A DNA stretch of 64,000 nt from Cynocephalus volans. Lineage: Eukaryota > Chordata > Mammalia > Dermoptera > Cynocephalidae. The first letter of the stretch is position 1, and each line of letters opens with the position of its first letter. Both the position numbers and the translations under genes were made by a program. Shown piece by piece: positions 1 to 16,383 of this stretch. The notes below the pieces were generated by a model, which did not search any database, was not told where the DNA came from, and saw only the letters and a list, made by a program, of their open reading frames with translations. The stretch is from contig NC_084474.1 of NCBI RefSeq assembly GCF_027409185.1, forward strand, positions 29,822,382 to 29,886,381. The letters are read 5' to 3'.

Positions 1-2
1 TA

Positions 3-1286
3 TGGAACAATAAAAGACCACGCATAGCCAAAGCAATGCTGAGCAAAAAAAATAAAGCTGGAGGCATAACACTACCTGACTTTAAGCTATACTACAAAGC
101 TATAATAACCAAAACAGTATGGTACTGGCATAAAAACAGACACACTGACCAATGGAATAGAATAGAGAATCTAGAAATCAACCCACACACTTACTGTCAG
201 CTGATCTTTGACAAAGGCACCAAGCCTATTCAGTGGCGAAGGGACTGCCTCTTCAGCAAATGGTGCTGGGATAACTGGATATCCATATGCAGGAGAATGA
301 AACTAGATCCATACCTCTCGCCGTATACTAAAATCAACTCAAAATGGATTAAGGATTTAAATATACACCCTGAAACAATAAAACTTCTTAAAGAAAACAT
401 AGGAGAAACACTTCAGGAAATAGGACTGGGCACAGACTTCATGAATACGACCCCAAAAGCACGGGCAACCAAAGGAAAAATAAACAAATGGGATTATATC
501 AAACTAAAAAGCTTCTGCACAGCAAAAGAAACAATTAAAAGAGTTAAAAGACAACCAACAGAGTGGGAGAAAATATTTGCAAAATATATATCTGACAAAG
601 GATTAATATCCAGAATATATAAGGAACTCAAACAACTGTACAAGAAGAAAACAAGCAACCCAATTAAAAAATGGGCAAAAGAGCTAAGTAGGCATTTCTC
701 TAAGGAAGATATACAAATGGCTAACAGACATATGAAAAACTGCTCAACATCACTCAGCATCCGGGAAATGCAAATCAAAACCACATTGAGATACCATCTA
801 ACCCCAGTTAGGATGGCGAAAATCCAAAAGACTATGAACGATAAATGCTGGCGAGGCTGTGGAGAAGAAGGAACTCTCATACATTGTTGGTGGGACTGCA
901 AAATGGTGCAGCCTCTATGGAAAATGGTATGGAGGTTCCTCAAACAATTGCAGATAGATCTACCATACGACCCAGCTATCCCACTGTTGGGAATATACCC
1001 AGAGGAATGGAAATCATCAAGTCGAAGGTATACCTGTTTCCCAATGTTTATCGCAGCACTCTTTACAATAGCCAAGAGTTGGAACCAGCCCAAATGCCCA
1101 TCATCGGATGAGTGGATACGGAAAATGTGGTACATCTACACAATGGAATACTACTCAGCTATAAAAACGAATGAAATACTGCCATTTGCAACAACATGGA
1201 TGGACCTTGAGAGAATTATATTAAGTGAAACAAGTCAGGCACAGAAAGAGAAATACCACATGTTCTCACTTATTGGTGGGAGCTAA
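3..1286 (+). CDS. L1 ORF2p, C-terminal part (partial)
   Basis: Carboxy-terminal part of the LINE-1 endonuclease/reverse transcriptase. The frame is open from position 3, upstream of the first ATG at 36, and stops at TAA 1284-1286, so the first Met is internal and not a true start. Recognisable landmarks are the conserved [15 protein letters not shown] stretch downstream of the reverse transcriptase, the [10 protein letters not shown] segment, and the C-terminal cysteine motif ([18 protein letters not shown]). It ends with the typical FSLIGG tail. The endonuclease and the catalytic part of the RT lie to the left of the window. Whether the element is still active cannot be judged from this part. 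Confidence 0.92.
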   Translation, partial: WNNKRPRIAKAMLSKKNKAGGITLPDFKLYYKAIITKTVWYWHKNRHTDQWNRIENLEINPHTYCQLIFDKGTKPIQWRRDCLFSKWCWDNWISICRRMKLDPYLSPYTKINSKWIKDLNIHPETIKLLKENIGETLQEIGLGTDFMNTTPKARATKGKINKWDYIKLKSFCTAKETIKRVKRQPTEWEKIFAKYISDKGLISRIYKELKQLYKKKTSNPIKKWAKELSRHFSKEDIQMANRHMKNCSTSLSIREMQIKTTLRYHLTPVRMAKIQKTMNDKCWRGCGEEGTLIHCWWDCKMVQPLWKMVWRFLKQLQIDLPYDPAIPLLGIYPEEWKSSSRRYTCFPMFIAALFTIAKSWNQPKCPSSDEWIRKMWYIYTMEYYSAIKTNEILPFATTWMDLERIILSETSQAQKEKYHMFSLIGGS

Positions 1287-1309
1287 AGCTAAAAATTAAT
1301 ATATAAATT

Positions 1310-1510
1310 CACACACACACACACACACACACACAAACCGGGGGGGGGGAAGAAGATATAACAACTACAATTATTTGAAGTTGATACGACAAGCAAACAG
1401 AAAGGACATTGTTGGGGGAGAGGGGGGGAGGGAGGAGGGAGGGAGGTCTTGGTGATGGGGAACAATAATCAGCCACAATGTATATCGACAAAATAAAATT
1501 AAAAAAAAAA

Positions 1511-1541
<31 letters not shown>

Positions 1542-1543
1542 AA
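1310..1543 (+). repeat. Simple repeats and A-rich tail in L1 3'UTR
   Basis: In order: a CA repeat (about 1310-1336), a run of Gs (about 1340-1348), a GAGGG-type purine tract near 1420-1447, and an AAAT tail (about 1500-1543). G-rich polypurine tracts are usual in mammalian L1 3'UTRs. Confidence 0.85.
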
Positions 1544-1545
1544 AG

Positions 1546-2061
1546 AAAATAGGCAGGCAAATATTCATTTGAACCAAGATGCAAACAAATGTATTTTGTT
1601 CTAATTGACATTTATATTTTTAGTTTATGCTGCCTATTGACTACAGAAGCTGTTTATAATATATGGAAATTCAGAGAAAGGAAATATACAAGGAAAAGTT
1701 CATGAACATTTAACCTTATGAACTTCCATAGACTGAACTTGCAAAGATTCTAACAAGTCAATTATGGTTGCTACCAACAATGTCAACAGAGGCCTTACTT
1801 AGTAATTTTAGGTTTTGTTGTTTGTTGGGAGGTGTGCTATTAACTCCAATATTCCATAGGTGCAAAATCATGGAAGTGATGAATGTATTAGAAGATAGAA
1901 TGTATTAGATGAATGTATTAGATTGTATTAAAAAATCTTAAACTGGTAAGGAAATATTTGTTGCACATAGTAAAGGGTGAATCATTTGATAGTCTGAAGC
2001 AAAAATAACAAATAACATATAATGTTAAAGTTATTATGCTTAGGAAAAAAGTTATTATGCT
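1546..2061. other. Intergenic spacer, nothing recognised
   Basis: AT-rich sequence between the first L1 and a MER5A relic. No exon, RNA gene or regulatory site was recognised. A short imperfect repetition of GATGAATGTATTAGA occurs near 1880-1925. Confidence 0.5.
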
Positions 2062-2272
2062 CATTGGTTCTCAACTGGGGGTGATTTTGCTCCCCTGGGG
2101 ACATTTGGCAATATCTGGAGACATTTTTGATTTTCAGGACTTGGTGGGTGCTAGTGACATCTAGTGCGTAGAGATCATGGATGCTGTTAAACATCCTGCA
2201 ATGCACAGGACAGACTCCAAAACAAAGAATTATCTGGTCCAAAGTGTTAATATTGTTACTGCTGAAAAACCC
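2062..2272. mobile_element. MER5A-like hAT-Charlie MITE
   Basis: Non-autonomous hAT-Charlie relic. It starts at GGTTCTCAACTGGGGGTG, contains the hallmark GACATTTGGCAATATCTGG and the CATCCTGCAATGCACAGGAC block, and ends at AAACCCTGG near 2272. A second copy sits at about 61974-62183. Confidence 0.85.
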
Positions 2273-2949
2273 TGGCTTGAACAGTAATCAACAAAAGAAA
2301 AGAAAATGTAATTGACAAAATGGAAAACTTTTTACCACACAGCTTGAGAATCCTTACCATTAACTTCGGATAAAATTAATTCAGGAAATGACTAAGAGTT
2401 TATTGTAGAACTTAAACACTAGATGTACGCATTATGTCACATGCCATATATTCTTCTTTTGGTCTAATGTCCCCATGACTCTGTAACACATAAAAATAAG
2501 GGATGCAGCAGTAGGTGCAGGTACAAGAACTGCTAGGAAATTCTCTGCAGTTTTACAGACATCATTAAAAAGTGCAATTACCTGCCCCAACAGATTTTTC
2601 AGTATCTATTTTTGAAAAACAAAATTTTGATCAAACATCAGACATATGGAGTTGAAAATGCCTGATTTTAAAGCTTCAAAGGACAAACTCATAGTCCAAA
2701 AATGGTGGAAATACACCTTGGTGCTGTAAACCCTCTTAGTCACCATGGATTTAGGAATAAATTGACTTAAGAATAGTTTTTTGGGACCCAAACTGTTGGT
2801 ATACAGATAAATTTCTGGAGTTGGATGTTTCAGGTACTGAAAAAAACTAATTAGAAGATAAGGATAGAAAGGAAAATTAGGGGAAGATGGTAAAGGATCC
2901 AGGCTAAGGAGTTCATACTTTATTTTGCAAATAATGAGGAGTCATTGGG
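2273..2949. other. Spacer, nothing recognised
   Basis: AT-rich non-coding sequence between the MER5A relic and the 3' end of the minus-strand L1. It was searched for the missing C8orf89 terminal exon(s) without success. Confidence 0.45.
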
Positions 2950-3189
2950 TTTTTTGTTTTTATTTTTTGGAAAGATTAAATTGTTTTTTGTTGTTGTTCA
3001 CAATTTTTTTTAATTTGTCACTGTACAATGTAGTTGATTTTTGTGTACTTTTATCAATTCCTCCTTTCCTTTCCCCTCCCCCCCTTCAACGTCATATCTG
3101 TTCACTTGTCTTATCAAGTTCAAGGAATTGTGATTGCTGTGTCTTCTCTCCACCCCCCCATTTATTTGTTTGTATATTTATTTATTTTT

Positions 3190-6100
3190 ATTAGCTCCCA
3201 CAAATAAGTGAGAACATGTGGTATTTCTCTTTCTGTGCCTGGCTTATTTCACTTAATATAATTTTCTTCAAGTCTATCCGTGTTGCCACTAATGGCAGTA
3301 TCTCTTTTTTTTTTATAGCAGAGTGGTATTCTATTGTGTAGATCTACCACAGTTTCCTTACCCACTCATCCGATGATGGGCATTTAAGCTGGTTCCAACT
3401 CTTAGCTATTGTAAATAGAGTTGCAATAAACATGGGAGTACAGGTATCCCTTTGGCATAATGATTTCCATTCCTCTGGGTATATTTCTAGCAGTGGACTA
3501 GCTGGGTCATATGGTAGATATATCTGTAATTGTTTGAGGACCCTCCATACCATTTTCCATAAAGGCTACACCATTTTACAGTCCCACTGACAGTGTAGGA
3601 GGTTTCCTTTTTCCGTGCAACCTTGCCAGCATTTCTCATTCTGAGTATTTTGGATATTAGCCATCCTGACTGGAGTGAGATGGTATCTCAAAGTGGTTTT
3701 GGTTTGCATTTCCCAGATGCTGAGTGATGTTGAGCATTTTTTCATGTGTCTGTTGGCCATTTGTATATCTTCTTTTGAGAAATGCCTATTCAGCCCCTTT
3801 GCCCATTGTTTAATTGGGTTACTTGTTTTTTTTGCTGTTAACTTGTTTGAGTTCCTTATATATTCTGGATATTAATCTTTTGTCAGATGTATATTTTACA
3901 AATATGTTCTCCCACTCTGTTGGTTGTCTTTTCACTTTGTTAATTGTTTCTTTTGCTGTGCAGAAGCTTTTTAGCTTGATATAATCCCATTTGTTTATTT
4001 TTTCTTTGGTTGCTTGTGCTTTTGGGGTCATATTGATAAAGTCTGTACCCAATCCTACTTACTGGAGTGTTTCCTCTATGTTTTTTTAAGGAGTTTCACT
4101 GTTTAAGAACATATACTTAATTCTTTAATCTATTTTGAGTTGATTTTGGTATATGGTCAGAGGTACAGGTCTAGTTTCATTCTCCTACATATGAATGTCC
4201 TATTTTCCCAGCACCATTTACTGAAGAGGCAGTCTCTTCCCCAGTGTGTGTTCTTGGTGCCTTTGTTGATGATCAAATGGCTGTTGGTGTATGGGTTGAT
4301 ATCTGGATTCTCCATTCTGTTCCATTGGTCTCTGTGTCTGTTTTTATGCCAGTACCATTCTGTTTTGTTTACTATAGCTTTGTAATATAGTTTAAAGTCA
4401 GGTAGTGTTATGCCTCCGGCTTTTTTTTTTTTTTCTCACATTTTCTTTGGCTGTTCATGGTTTTTTGTTATTCCATATGAATGTTTAGGATTGCTTTTTC
4501 CATTTCTGAAAAGAATGTCATTGGAATTTTGATGGGGATTGCATTGAATCTGTAGATTACTTTGGGTAGTATGGACATTTTCACAATGTTAATTCTTCTA
4601 ATCCAAAAGCATGGGATATCTTTCCATCTTCTTGTGTCCTTTTAATTTCTCTCAACAGTGGTTTTCAGTTCTTGTCATAGAGATTTTTCACATCCTTTGT
4701 TAACTTTATTCCTAGGTTTTTATTTTTTTAGTGACTTGTAAATTAGCTAGTTTTCTTGATTTCTTTTTCTTCTCATTCATTGCTGGAGTATAGAAATGCT
4801 ACTGATTTTTGCATGTTGATTTTGTATCCTGCAACTTTGCTGAAATCATTTAGTAACTCTAAGAGGTTTTTTGTAGAGCCTTTAGGCTGTTCTATATATA
4901 GGATCATATCATCTTCAAACAGGGACAGTTTGACTTCATCTTTTCCAATCTGGATGCCCTTTATTTCCTTCTCTTCCTTGATTGCTCTGGCTAGTACTTC
5001 CAACACTATGTTGAATAAGAATGGTGAGAATGAGCATCCTTGTCTTATTACTGTTCTTAAGGGAAAAGCTTTCGATCATTCCCCATTCAGGATGATATTG
5101 GGAGTGGGTTTCTCATATATGGCTTTAAGTGTGTTGAGATACTTTCTTTCTATATCCAATTGATAGTCTTTATCATGAACGATTGTTGAATTTTGTCAAA
5201 AACTTTTTTAGCATCTATAGAGATTATCATATGGTCTTTGTCTTTGCTTTTATTGATGTGGTGTATCACTTTTATTGATTTGCTTATGTTGAACCAAAAT
5301 TGCATCCCTGGGATGAATCCTACTTGATCATGGTGTATAATTTTATGTATGTGTTGATGTATTCTATTCACTAGTATTTTATTGAGGATTTTTTCATCTA
5401 TATTCATCAAAGATATTGGCCTGTAGTTTCCTTTTTTCGTTGTATCTTTGTCTGGTTTTGGTATCAGGTTGATGTTTGCCTCATTGAATGAGTTTGGGAG
5501 AATGGCCTCTGTCTCAATTTTTTGGACTAGTTTGTAGAAAACTGGTATTAATTCTTCTTTAAAGGTTTTGTAGAATTCTGCAGTGAAGCCATCAGTCCTG
5601 CACTTTTCTTTGTTGGAAGACTGATGATAACAGCTTCAATCTCCTTGATTGTTATTGGTCTGTTCAGATTTTCTGTTTTCTTGGCTCAGTCTTGGCAATT
5701 TATGTGTGTCCAGAAATTTACCCATTTCCTCCAGATTTTCAAATTTGTTGGCATATAGTTTTTTTATAGTAGTCCCTAATGATTCCTTGTATTTCTGAGG
5801 TATGAGTTGTAATATCACCTTTTTCATTTCTAATTTTTGTTATTTGTGTCTTCTCTCTTCTTTTTTTAGTTAGCCTTGCTAATGATTTATCACTTTTATT
5901 TATCTTTTCAAAACACCAAATTTTTGTTTCATTTATCTTTTGTATCATTTGGGGGGTTTCTATTTCATTTAGTTCTACTCCGATCTTAATCATTTCTTTC
6001 TGTCTACTAACTATGGGTTTGGATTGCTCTTGTTTTTCTAGTTCTTTAAGGTGAAGTGTTAGGTTACTTGCTGTATTAGTCCATTTCTGCTGCCTATAAC

Positions 6101-7425
6101 AAAATACTTGAAACTAGGTGATTTATAAAGAAAAATGAAATTTATTTCTTACCATTTCTGAGGCTGGGAAGTCCAAAGTCCATCTGATGGTGGCAACAGT
6201 GAGCCAGGGGTCTCACATTGTAAGATGGTGGAAGCAGAGAGAGCAGAGAGAAAAAGCAAGACAAACTCTCTTCTTTTTTTAAAGCCCTCAGAACCATGCC
6301 CTTGACCAACACTTTTAATCCATTCACTACAGCATGGTCCTACAATCCAATCACCTCTTTAAGCCTCCACCTTTCAATTACCAAAATAGGATTTCCTACC
6401 CTCTTAAAAATCACAGTGGGAGAAATAAAACTTGGGAGACACAATTTAAGCTTCAGGGAGTTTTGGGGGGACATAATTCAATCCCCTACACTTGCCATCT
6501 TTCCATTCTTCTGAAGTAAGCATTTAATGCAATAATTTTCCCCCTTAGTACTGCTCTCACAGTATACCACAGGTTTTGGTATGATGTGTCATTATTATCA
6601 TTAGTTTCAGTAAATTTTCTGATTTCTTGTTTAAATTCCTCTTGGACCCATATGTTATTGAGTAGAATATTCTTTAATTTCCATGAATTTGTATAGTTTC
6701 CAGAGTTTTGTTTGTTATTGATTTCTAGTTTTAATCCATGATGGTCTGAAAAAATACATGGAATAATTCCAATTTTTTTAATTTGTTGAGACTTGATTTG
6801 TGACCTAACATGTGGTCTATCCTGGAGAATGTTCCACATGCTGATGAGAAGAATGAATATTCTGAGGTTGTTGGGTGGTATGTTCTGTAGATACCTACCA
6901 AGTCCAATTGGTCTAAAGTGTTGTTTAGATCTTGTGTTTCTCTGTTGATTTTTTGCCTAGATGATCTGTCCAACGTTGAGAGTGGAGTTTTCAGGTCCCC
7001 TACTATTATGATATTAGTGTCTATCTCTTTCTTTAGGTCTAATAGTGTTTGCTTTATAAATCTGGCTGCTCCAATATTGGGTGCATATATACTTATGATT
7101 ATGTCTTCTTGTTGTTATGTCTTCTTGTATGTCTTGGTCCTTTTATCATTATATAGTGGCTTTCTTTATCTCTTTTTATGGTTTTTGATTTAAAGTTTAT
7201 TTTATCTGATATAAGAATAGCTACTTCAGCTTGTTTTTCATTTCTATTTGCATGGTATATCTTTTTCCATCCTTTCACTCTTAGTCTATGTGTGTCTTTA
7301 CAGGTGAGGTGAGTCTCTTGAAGGCAGCATATTGTTGGGTCCATCTTTTTAATCCAATTATTCAGTCTGTGTCTTTTGAGTGAGGAATTTAATCCATTTA
7401 CATTAAGAGTTATTATTGAAAGTTG
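3190..7425 (-). pseudogene. L1 ORF2 (endonuclease/RT), broken
   Basis: ORF2 relic. The endonuclease region is recognisable by CCLQETHLT (near 7310-7340, minus strand). The RT region shows [11 protein letters not shown] (near 5310-5345), and the catalytic FADD box is altered to FEDD (near 4915-4930). The C-terminal segments near 3350-4050 resemble the intact tail of the first L1. Stops and frameshifts occur throughout, and a 419-bp LTR insertion splits it at 6072-6490. Confidence 0.85.
6072..6490 (-). mobile_element. Solo LTR, MST/THE1-like (ERVL-MaLR), nested in L1
   Basis: A 419-bp LTR on the minus strand. On the plus strand it reads TGTATTAGTCC...CCCCTACA, the inverse of the MaLR ends. It is flanked by a perfect 5-bp target-site duplication, CTTGC, at 6067-6071 and 6491-6495. 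It shares the AGAACCATGCC/TTTAAAGCCCTCAGAACC block (inverted) with the LTRs at 14370, 22717 and 24899. It inserted into L1 ORF2, so it is younger than that L1. Confidence 0.9.
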
Positions 7426-7559
7426 TTAATTTACTCCGGGCATTTTATTGATTTTTATTTGGGTGTTTTAAATATCTTTTGTTCCTTTCATTCTGATTTA
7501 CTATTTGTCTTCTGTGTTTGTTGGTTTCTTGGGATGGTAGATAAACTTTGTTTCTCTTT

Positions 7560-8605
7560 ATTGTTAGCATTTTTATTTTACTGGTGAGATTTGTTCTTTC
7601 TGGAGTACTCATGGTAGTCGTGCTTGTTTTTCAGGTACCAGACCCAGTACTCCCTTGAGAATTTCTTGTAAGGCTGATCATGTGGTAGAGAACTCCCACA
7701 GTTTTTGTTCGTCTGAGAAATATACTATTTGTCCTTCATTTCAGAAAGATGGCCTTGCTGGGTAAAGTATTCTTGGCTGGCAGTTTTGTCTTTTAGTATT
7801 TTGAATATATCGTCCCATTCTCTTCTGGCTTTTAGAATTTCTGATGAAAAGTCTGATTTTAGTCTGATAGGTGACTTGACACTTCTCTCTTGCAGCTTTT
7901 AAGATTGTCTTTGAGTTTTGCTAATTTGAGTATAACATGTCTTGGAGAGGACCGTTTTGGGTTGAATATGTTTGGGGATCTTTGAGCCTCCTGAATCTGA
8001 AGGTCTGTATCTCTCCCTACACCTGTGAAGTTTTCTGCTATTATTTCATTGAATATCTTTTCAGTGCCATTTCCTTTTTCCTCCCCTTCTGGAATACCCA
8101 TTATTCAGGTATTTGAGCACTTAAGGTTGTCTGTTATCTCTCTTAGATTTTCTTCAATTTTTGAAATTCTTTTTTCTTTTCTTTTGTCCACCTGTGTTAT
8201 TTCAAACAGGCAGTCTTCAAGGTCAGAAATTCTCTCTTCTGCTTGTTCTAGCCTGCTGATTAAGCTCTCTGTTGTGTTTTTTATTTCACTGAATGAATCC
8301 TTCAGCTCCGCAAGCTCTGCTACATTCTTTTGCAGGGCATTGATTTCTTTGCACATTTCCTCTTTCAGGTCCTGTATACTTTTTCTCATTTTGTTGTGTT
8401 GTCTAACTGAGTCTTCTTGTATCTCATTTAGTTTCCTTGGAATTTTTGCTTGAAATTCCTTGTTAGTCATTTCAAGGACTTCCTGTTCTATAGGACCTAG
8501 AACTTGAGAGTTATTATATTCCTTTGGTGGTATCATACTTTCTTGATTTTTCATATTTCTAGTATCTCTCCATTGGTGTTTAGTCATTGTGGCTGAGGAT
8601 TTCAC
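7560..8605 (-). pseudogene. L1 ORF1 (ORF1p), broken
   Basis: ORF1 relic. The first 166 codons (8605-8108) encode a polar N-terminus followed by a long heptad-rich coiled coil (for example LISRLEQAEERISDLEDC), typical of the L1 ORF1p trimerisation region. A stop near 8105 breaks it just before the conserved MGIPEGEEK motif, which continues in a separate open piece (8101-7859). The C-terminal LKARREWDDIFKILK-like segment can still be read further down, past more stops. Confidence 0.85.
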
Positions 8606-8934
8606 AGTCCACTCATTCCACCCTGGTGTCTGCAGCAGTGGCAGGGAGTTTTGCTGACACTCACCTGCCTGTTGCTGCCTCCGGGCCTGAGGATCAGCAG
8701 GTTGGGCCTCTCAGGGCTGGGACTCACCTGGCCTGGATCCTGCAGCCAGGAGTCATTGTTTTTGAAGAAGAAAGTAATGTGATTAGAGGTCAAGGTTTTA
8801 GGCTTTTGTTGCAGTGTATTTTTGAGTATTTCAAAGGTCAGAGACTCAAAACAAGATGACCAGTTTGCAGTCTACCGAAATAGCCCAAGTGAGAGGTGAT
8901 GAAGGCTTATCCCAGGGTCCTGAGATTATAAAGG

Positions 8935-8935
<1 letters not shown>

Positions 8936-8978
<43 letters not shown>

Positions 8979-9005
8979 TTATATACATATTATATATATA
9001 ATGAG
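8936..9005. repeat. CA microsatellite with TA tract
   Basis: A CA dinucleotide array of about 40 bp (8938-8980) followed by an AT-rich ATATAT stretch to about 9003, at the 5' edge of the dead L1 and about 230 bp downstream of the C8orf89 exon donor. Confidence 0.9.
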
Positions 9006-9230
9006 CCACTAAGTATCTAAGGTATATATATGTGTGTGTTAGATATATAACACAAACTATTGTATGTAATGAACATCCACTAAATTTATAAAATAAATAA
9101 AGCTTTAAAAAAGCAGTAACAAAACAAAGACAATTAATCAATGGAAAGAAAGGAAGTTTAAAAAAAAAAAAAGTAAGTATGCAATATCCTGACAAGACAT
9201 GTGGTGGCAAAAAAGGATGAGCCAGCTTAC

Positions 9231-9286
9231 TTTTTGGTTTCTCCTGAAGTGGTACCATGGTGCATGTCTCCTTAGTCTTCTTTATC
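9231..9286 (-). CDS. C8orf89: C8orf89, third coding exon
   Basis: A 56-bp exon on the minus strand. The acceptor ATCTTTAG lies at 9287-9294 and the donor GTAAGC at 9230-9225. Joined to the previous exon it continues in frame as RIKKTKETC...PLQEKPK, agreeing with the human C8orf89 segment RLKKTKETC as I remember it. Running total after this exon is 337 coding bases, so the donor is in phase 1. If the donor were not used, the frame would stay open further into the flanking DNA, so the exact 3' boundary is the least certain part. The remaining C-terminal exon(s) were not found in 1-9230 and probably lie left of the window, beyond the two L1 copies. Confidence 0.72.
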
Positions 9287-14364
<5,078 letters not shown>

Positions 14365-14369
14365 GACAA

Positions 14370-14792
14370 TATTATGAATTGTGTCCCCCCAGAGCTTAAT
14401 GTGTTGGAGGCTTGGTCCCCACCGCGAAAGTGTTAAGAGAGTGGAAAATCTTATTATGGTAATCGAAAGGTGGGGCTGTGAAGAGGTGATTGGATTGTAG
14501 GACCACTCCATAGCAAGTGGATTAATAGTGGTGGTCGGGGTGTGGTTCTGAGGGCTTTAAAAACAGAACACATGAGGGGTTATTCTCTCTTTGCTCTCCC
14601 ATTTTTTGTTATGGGAGATCCCTGGGTCACTGTGGCCACCACCAAGGCCACCACCAAATGTGTTCACTGGACTTGTGTTCCCTGGACTTTGGAATTCCCA
14701 GCCTCCCAAACTGTAAGCAATAAATTTTCTTTTCTTTATAAAATACCCAGTTCTATGTATTTTGTTATAAGCAACAGAAATGGACTAATACA
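14370..14792 (+). mobile_element. Solo LTR, MST/THE1-like (ERVL-MaLR)
   Basis: A 423-bp LTR on the plus strand, flanked by the perfect 5-bp duplication GACAA (14365-14369 and 14793-14797). It ends in the MaLR signature ATGGACTAATACA and carries the polyadenylation-like GCAATAAATTTTC. It has the same TTCTGAGGGCTTTAAAA block as the LTRs at 22717 and 24899. The first base pair of the usual TG end is changed to TA. Confidence 0.9.
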
Positions 14793-14939
14793 GACAACCA
14801 CCACTACAGTTACAGTTTATTGAATGCCTATTATTCCAGAACCCTTGCTGAGCATTTTATATCCATTTTGTACAATCTTCCCAATAAACGGATCAGAGAT
14901 AGCCAGATTCAGCTATGCCCATTCATTCAAAGTGAATTA

Positions 14940-15640
14940 CTTTCTGAGGGTTGATTCTATCCCAAGAATCGCACAAGGCAATTAGCATTGGAGCAACGTG
15001 CTAAACAAAACAGTCCCTGCCCTTGAGGAGCTTAGAATCCAGTAAAAGAAACACAGACAAGGAAATGGATAATACAGTTTAGTAAGTGCTATGATGGGGA
15101 AAAAACCATAGGGTGCTATGGGAGCACACAGGAAGGAATCCTAACACAATTAGGCATTAGGGAAGCTTTCCTAGGAAACTAACAAAGCAAGGGCATGGGG
15201 GGAGGAGGAGGTGGAGGAGGAGCAGCTGGCTCCTGCAGAGGGAAAGCATGTAAAAAGACCTGGAGGTGAGAGACGGCATGGCTCAGGAGTGTAGTCTAAC
15301 ACAGCAGGAGCAGCTCACTGTTGCTCACTGGCAGAGTGTGGGCAAGAGTGTGGGAGGAGAGAGGGAAGAAGGTGGGGGTCAGTGAGAGGTGAACTGTGTC
15401 CAAGGAAAGCTACTCCTGAGAAGCCAGCTGGGCCAAATCCTGGAGAGGTTATTTATTCTAATATGAGAACATGAGCTAAAAATAAAGGGGGAAAAGTCTG
15501 TGGATTTGGTGGTGAAATCTTGGCGTCTGCTTGAAATGGCAGTGTTGGGAGTTCAAAGTGAGAGTGGAGACCAGGCAGTAATGGGCTACAGAGTGGGGAT
15601 GAAGAGCATCAGGAGACGCCGTCAGGGATAGCCGGGAGGA
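14940..15640 (+). repeat. Ancient interspersed repeat, unclassified MER-type
   Basis: Old repeat recognisable by phrases such as ACAGTCCCTGCCCTTGAGGA, GTGCTATGATGGGG and GGTGGGGGTCAGTGAGAGGT. The same family appears at 24540-27060 and 34440-35400. I know the phrase pattern from mammal genomes but cannot name the family with confidence. Confidence 0.45.
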
Positions 15641-15879
15641 GACAGTCCCAACTCAGCACAGTGCCAAGGGCCCACTTTGGCTCCTCCAGCCTGACCTGCT
15701 GGGCCTCTGGCCTCCGCCCGTGCTTCCTCCCAGGCAGCACCGCTCAGAGCTTATTCTCTGACGTGGCCACCACCTCTATTCTTGTGGTTGATCCTCCTTT
15801 CAAGCAACAAAAAAAAGAAAAGTGGCTCATTCTTTCTCTGATGTTCTCAAGGACAAGCTCTTAAGCTCTTCTGATTTCA

Positions 15880-16383
15880 TAGCATTGATATAGGAAGGAA
15901 AAGAACCCAGAAAAAACCAAAATGTCCAAAGGAAGGCCATCTTGACTTTGAGAGGCCATTTTAAGTCAGGGTTAACTATTAACCTAATGATCGAGAAACG
16001 AAGACAGCAGGTCACAAGGAGAGTCATGAGATCTTATCCCCTCTGGAGATGAGAAACCACAAAGACCAGAAAATTCTTGAGATAGTTTACAGATGTCCCA
16101 GAATAGCAGTTAGCTTTACAACCTTAAGATAAGAGGAAGAATGAACCGCCCGATGTAAATGATAAACCCAGGTTAGAAGCTGTACTTTTCCTTACACCTG
16201 GTCAACCTTTGCAAAACCTCTAAGAGCTATCACCTATTGAAGAGAGGGGTCTCATCCTCACTTCATAGGGGAGACTGCTGCTTTGTCTGTGAAGCAGCTT
16301 TCCTTTCTTGCACAAAGCCAAGGAGCGTCTTGGCTCAGGACTTGAGGCCCTCCCTCTCGGGGGTCTCACACTTTCCAGCAACA
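15880..16383 (+). mobile_element. ERV1-like LTR (copy A)
   Basis: Putative endogenous retrovirus LTR on the plus strand. The downstream half carries an R/U5-like segment (TCTCATCCTCACTTCATAGG, then TTTGTCTGTGAAGCAGCTTT), and the element ends at TTTCCAGCAACA near 16383. It is followed by a primer-binding-like TGGTGACCACAAAGGGA. The 5' limit is a guess. Its terminus is repeated at 23485-23560. Confidence 0.5.

Larger units (their letters stand above)
1..1545 (+). mobile_element. L1 LINE, 3' portion, cut by window edge
   Basis: The 3' part of a LINE-1 element: the end of ORF2, a short 3'UTR with a CA repeat, a G run and a GAGGG-type purine tract, then an A-rich tail of AAAT units ending near 1545. 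The ORF2 frame is uninterrupted for its whole visible length, so this copy is much younger than the second L1 in the window. Its 5' portion and left target-site duplication lie outside. Seen directly: open frame, 3'UTR layout, A-rich tail. Inferred: recent insertion. Confidence 0.93.
2950..8935 (-). mobile_element. Near full-length degenerate L1 LINE
   Basis: A LINE-1 of about 5.6 kb (net of a nested LTR) read on the minus strand. The 5' region is near 8.6-8.93 kb, ORF1 remains at about 8605-7560, ORF2 remains at about 7425-3190, and the 3'UTR/poly(A) appears as T-rich sequence near 2950-3010. Both reading frames are broken by stops and frameshifts, so it is dead. It lies downstream of the third C8orf89 coding exon, probably inside that gene's next intron. 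It is interrupted at 6072-6490 by an MST/THE1-like LTR. End positions are approximate. Confidence 0.9.

Noticed and set aside
36-36. ATG at 36 as a gene start
   Set aside because: The L1 ORF2 frame is open upstream of it to position 3, so it is an internal Met.
1546-2949. Terminal exon of C8orf89
   Set aside because: Looked for the expected C-terminal coding block on the minus strand here and between the L1 copies; nothing matched.
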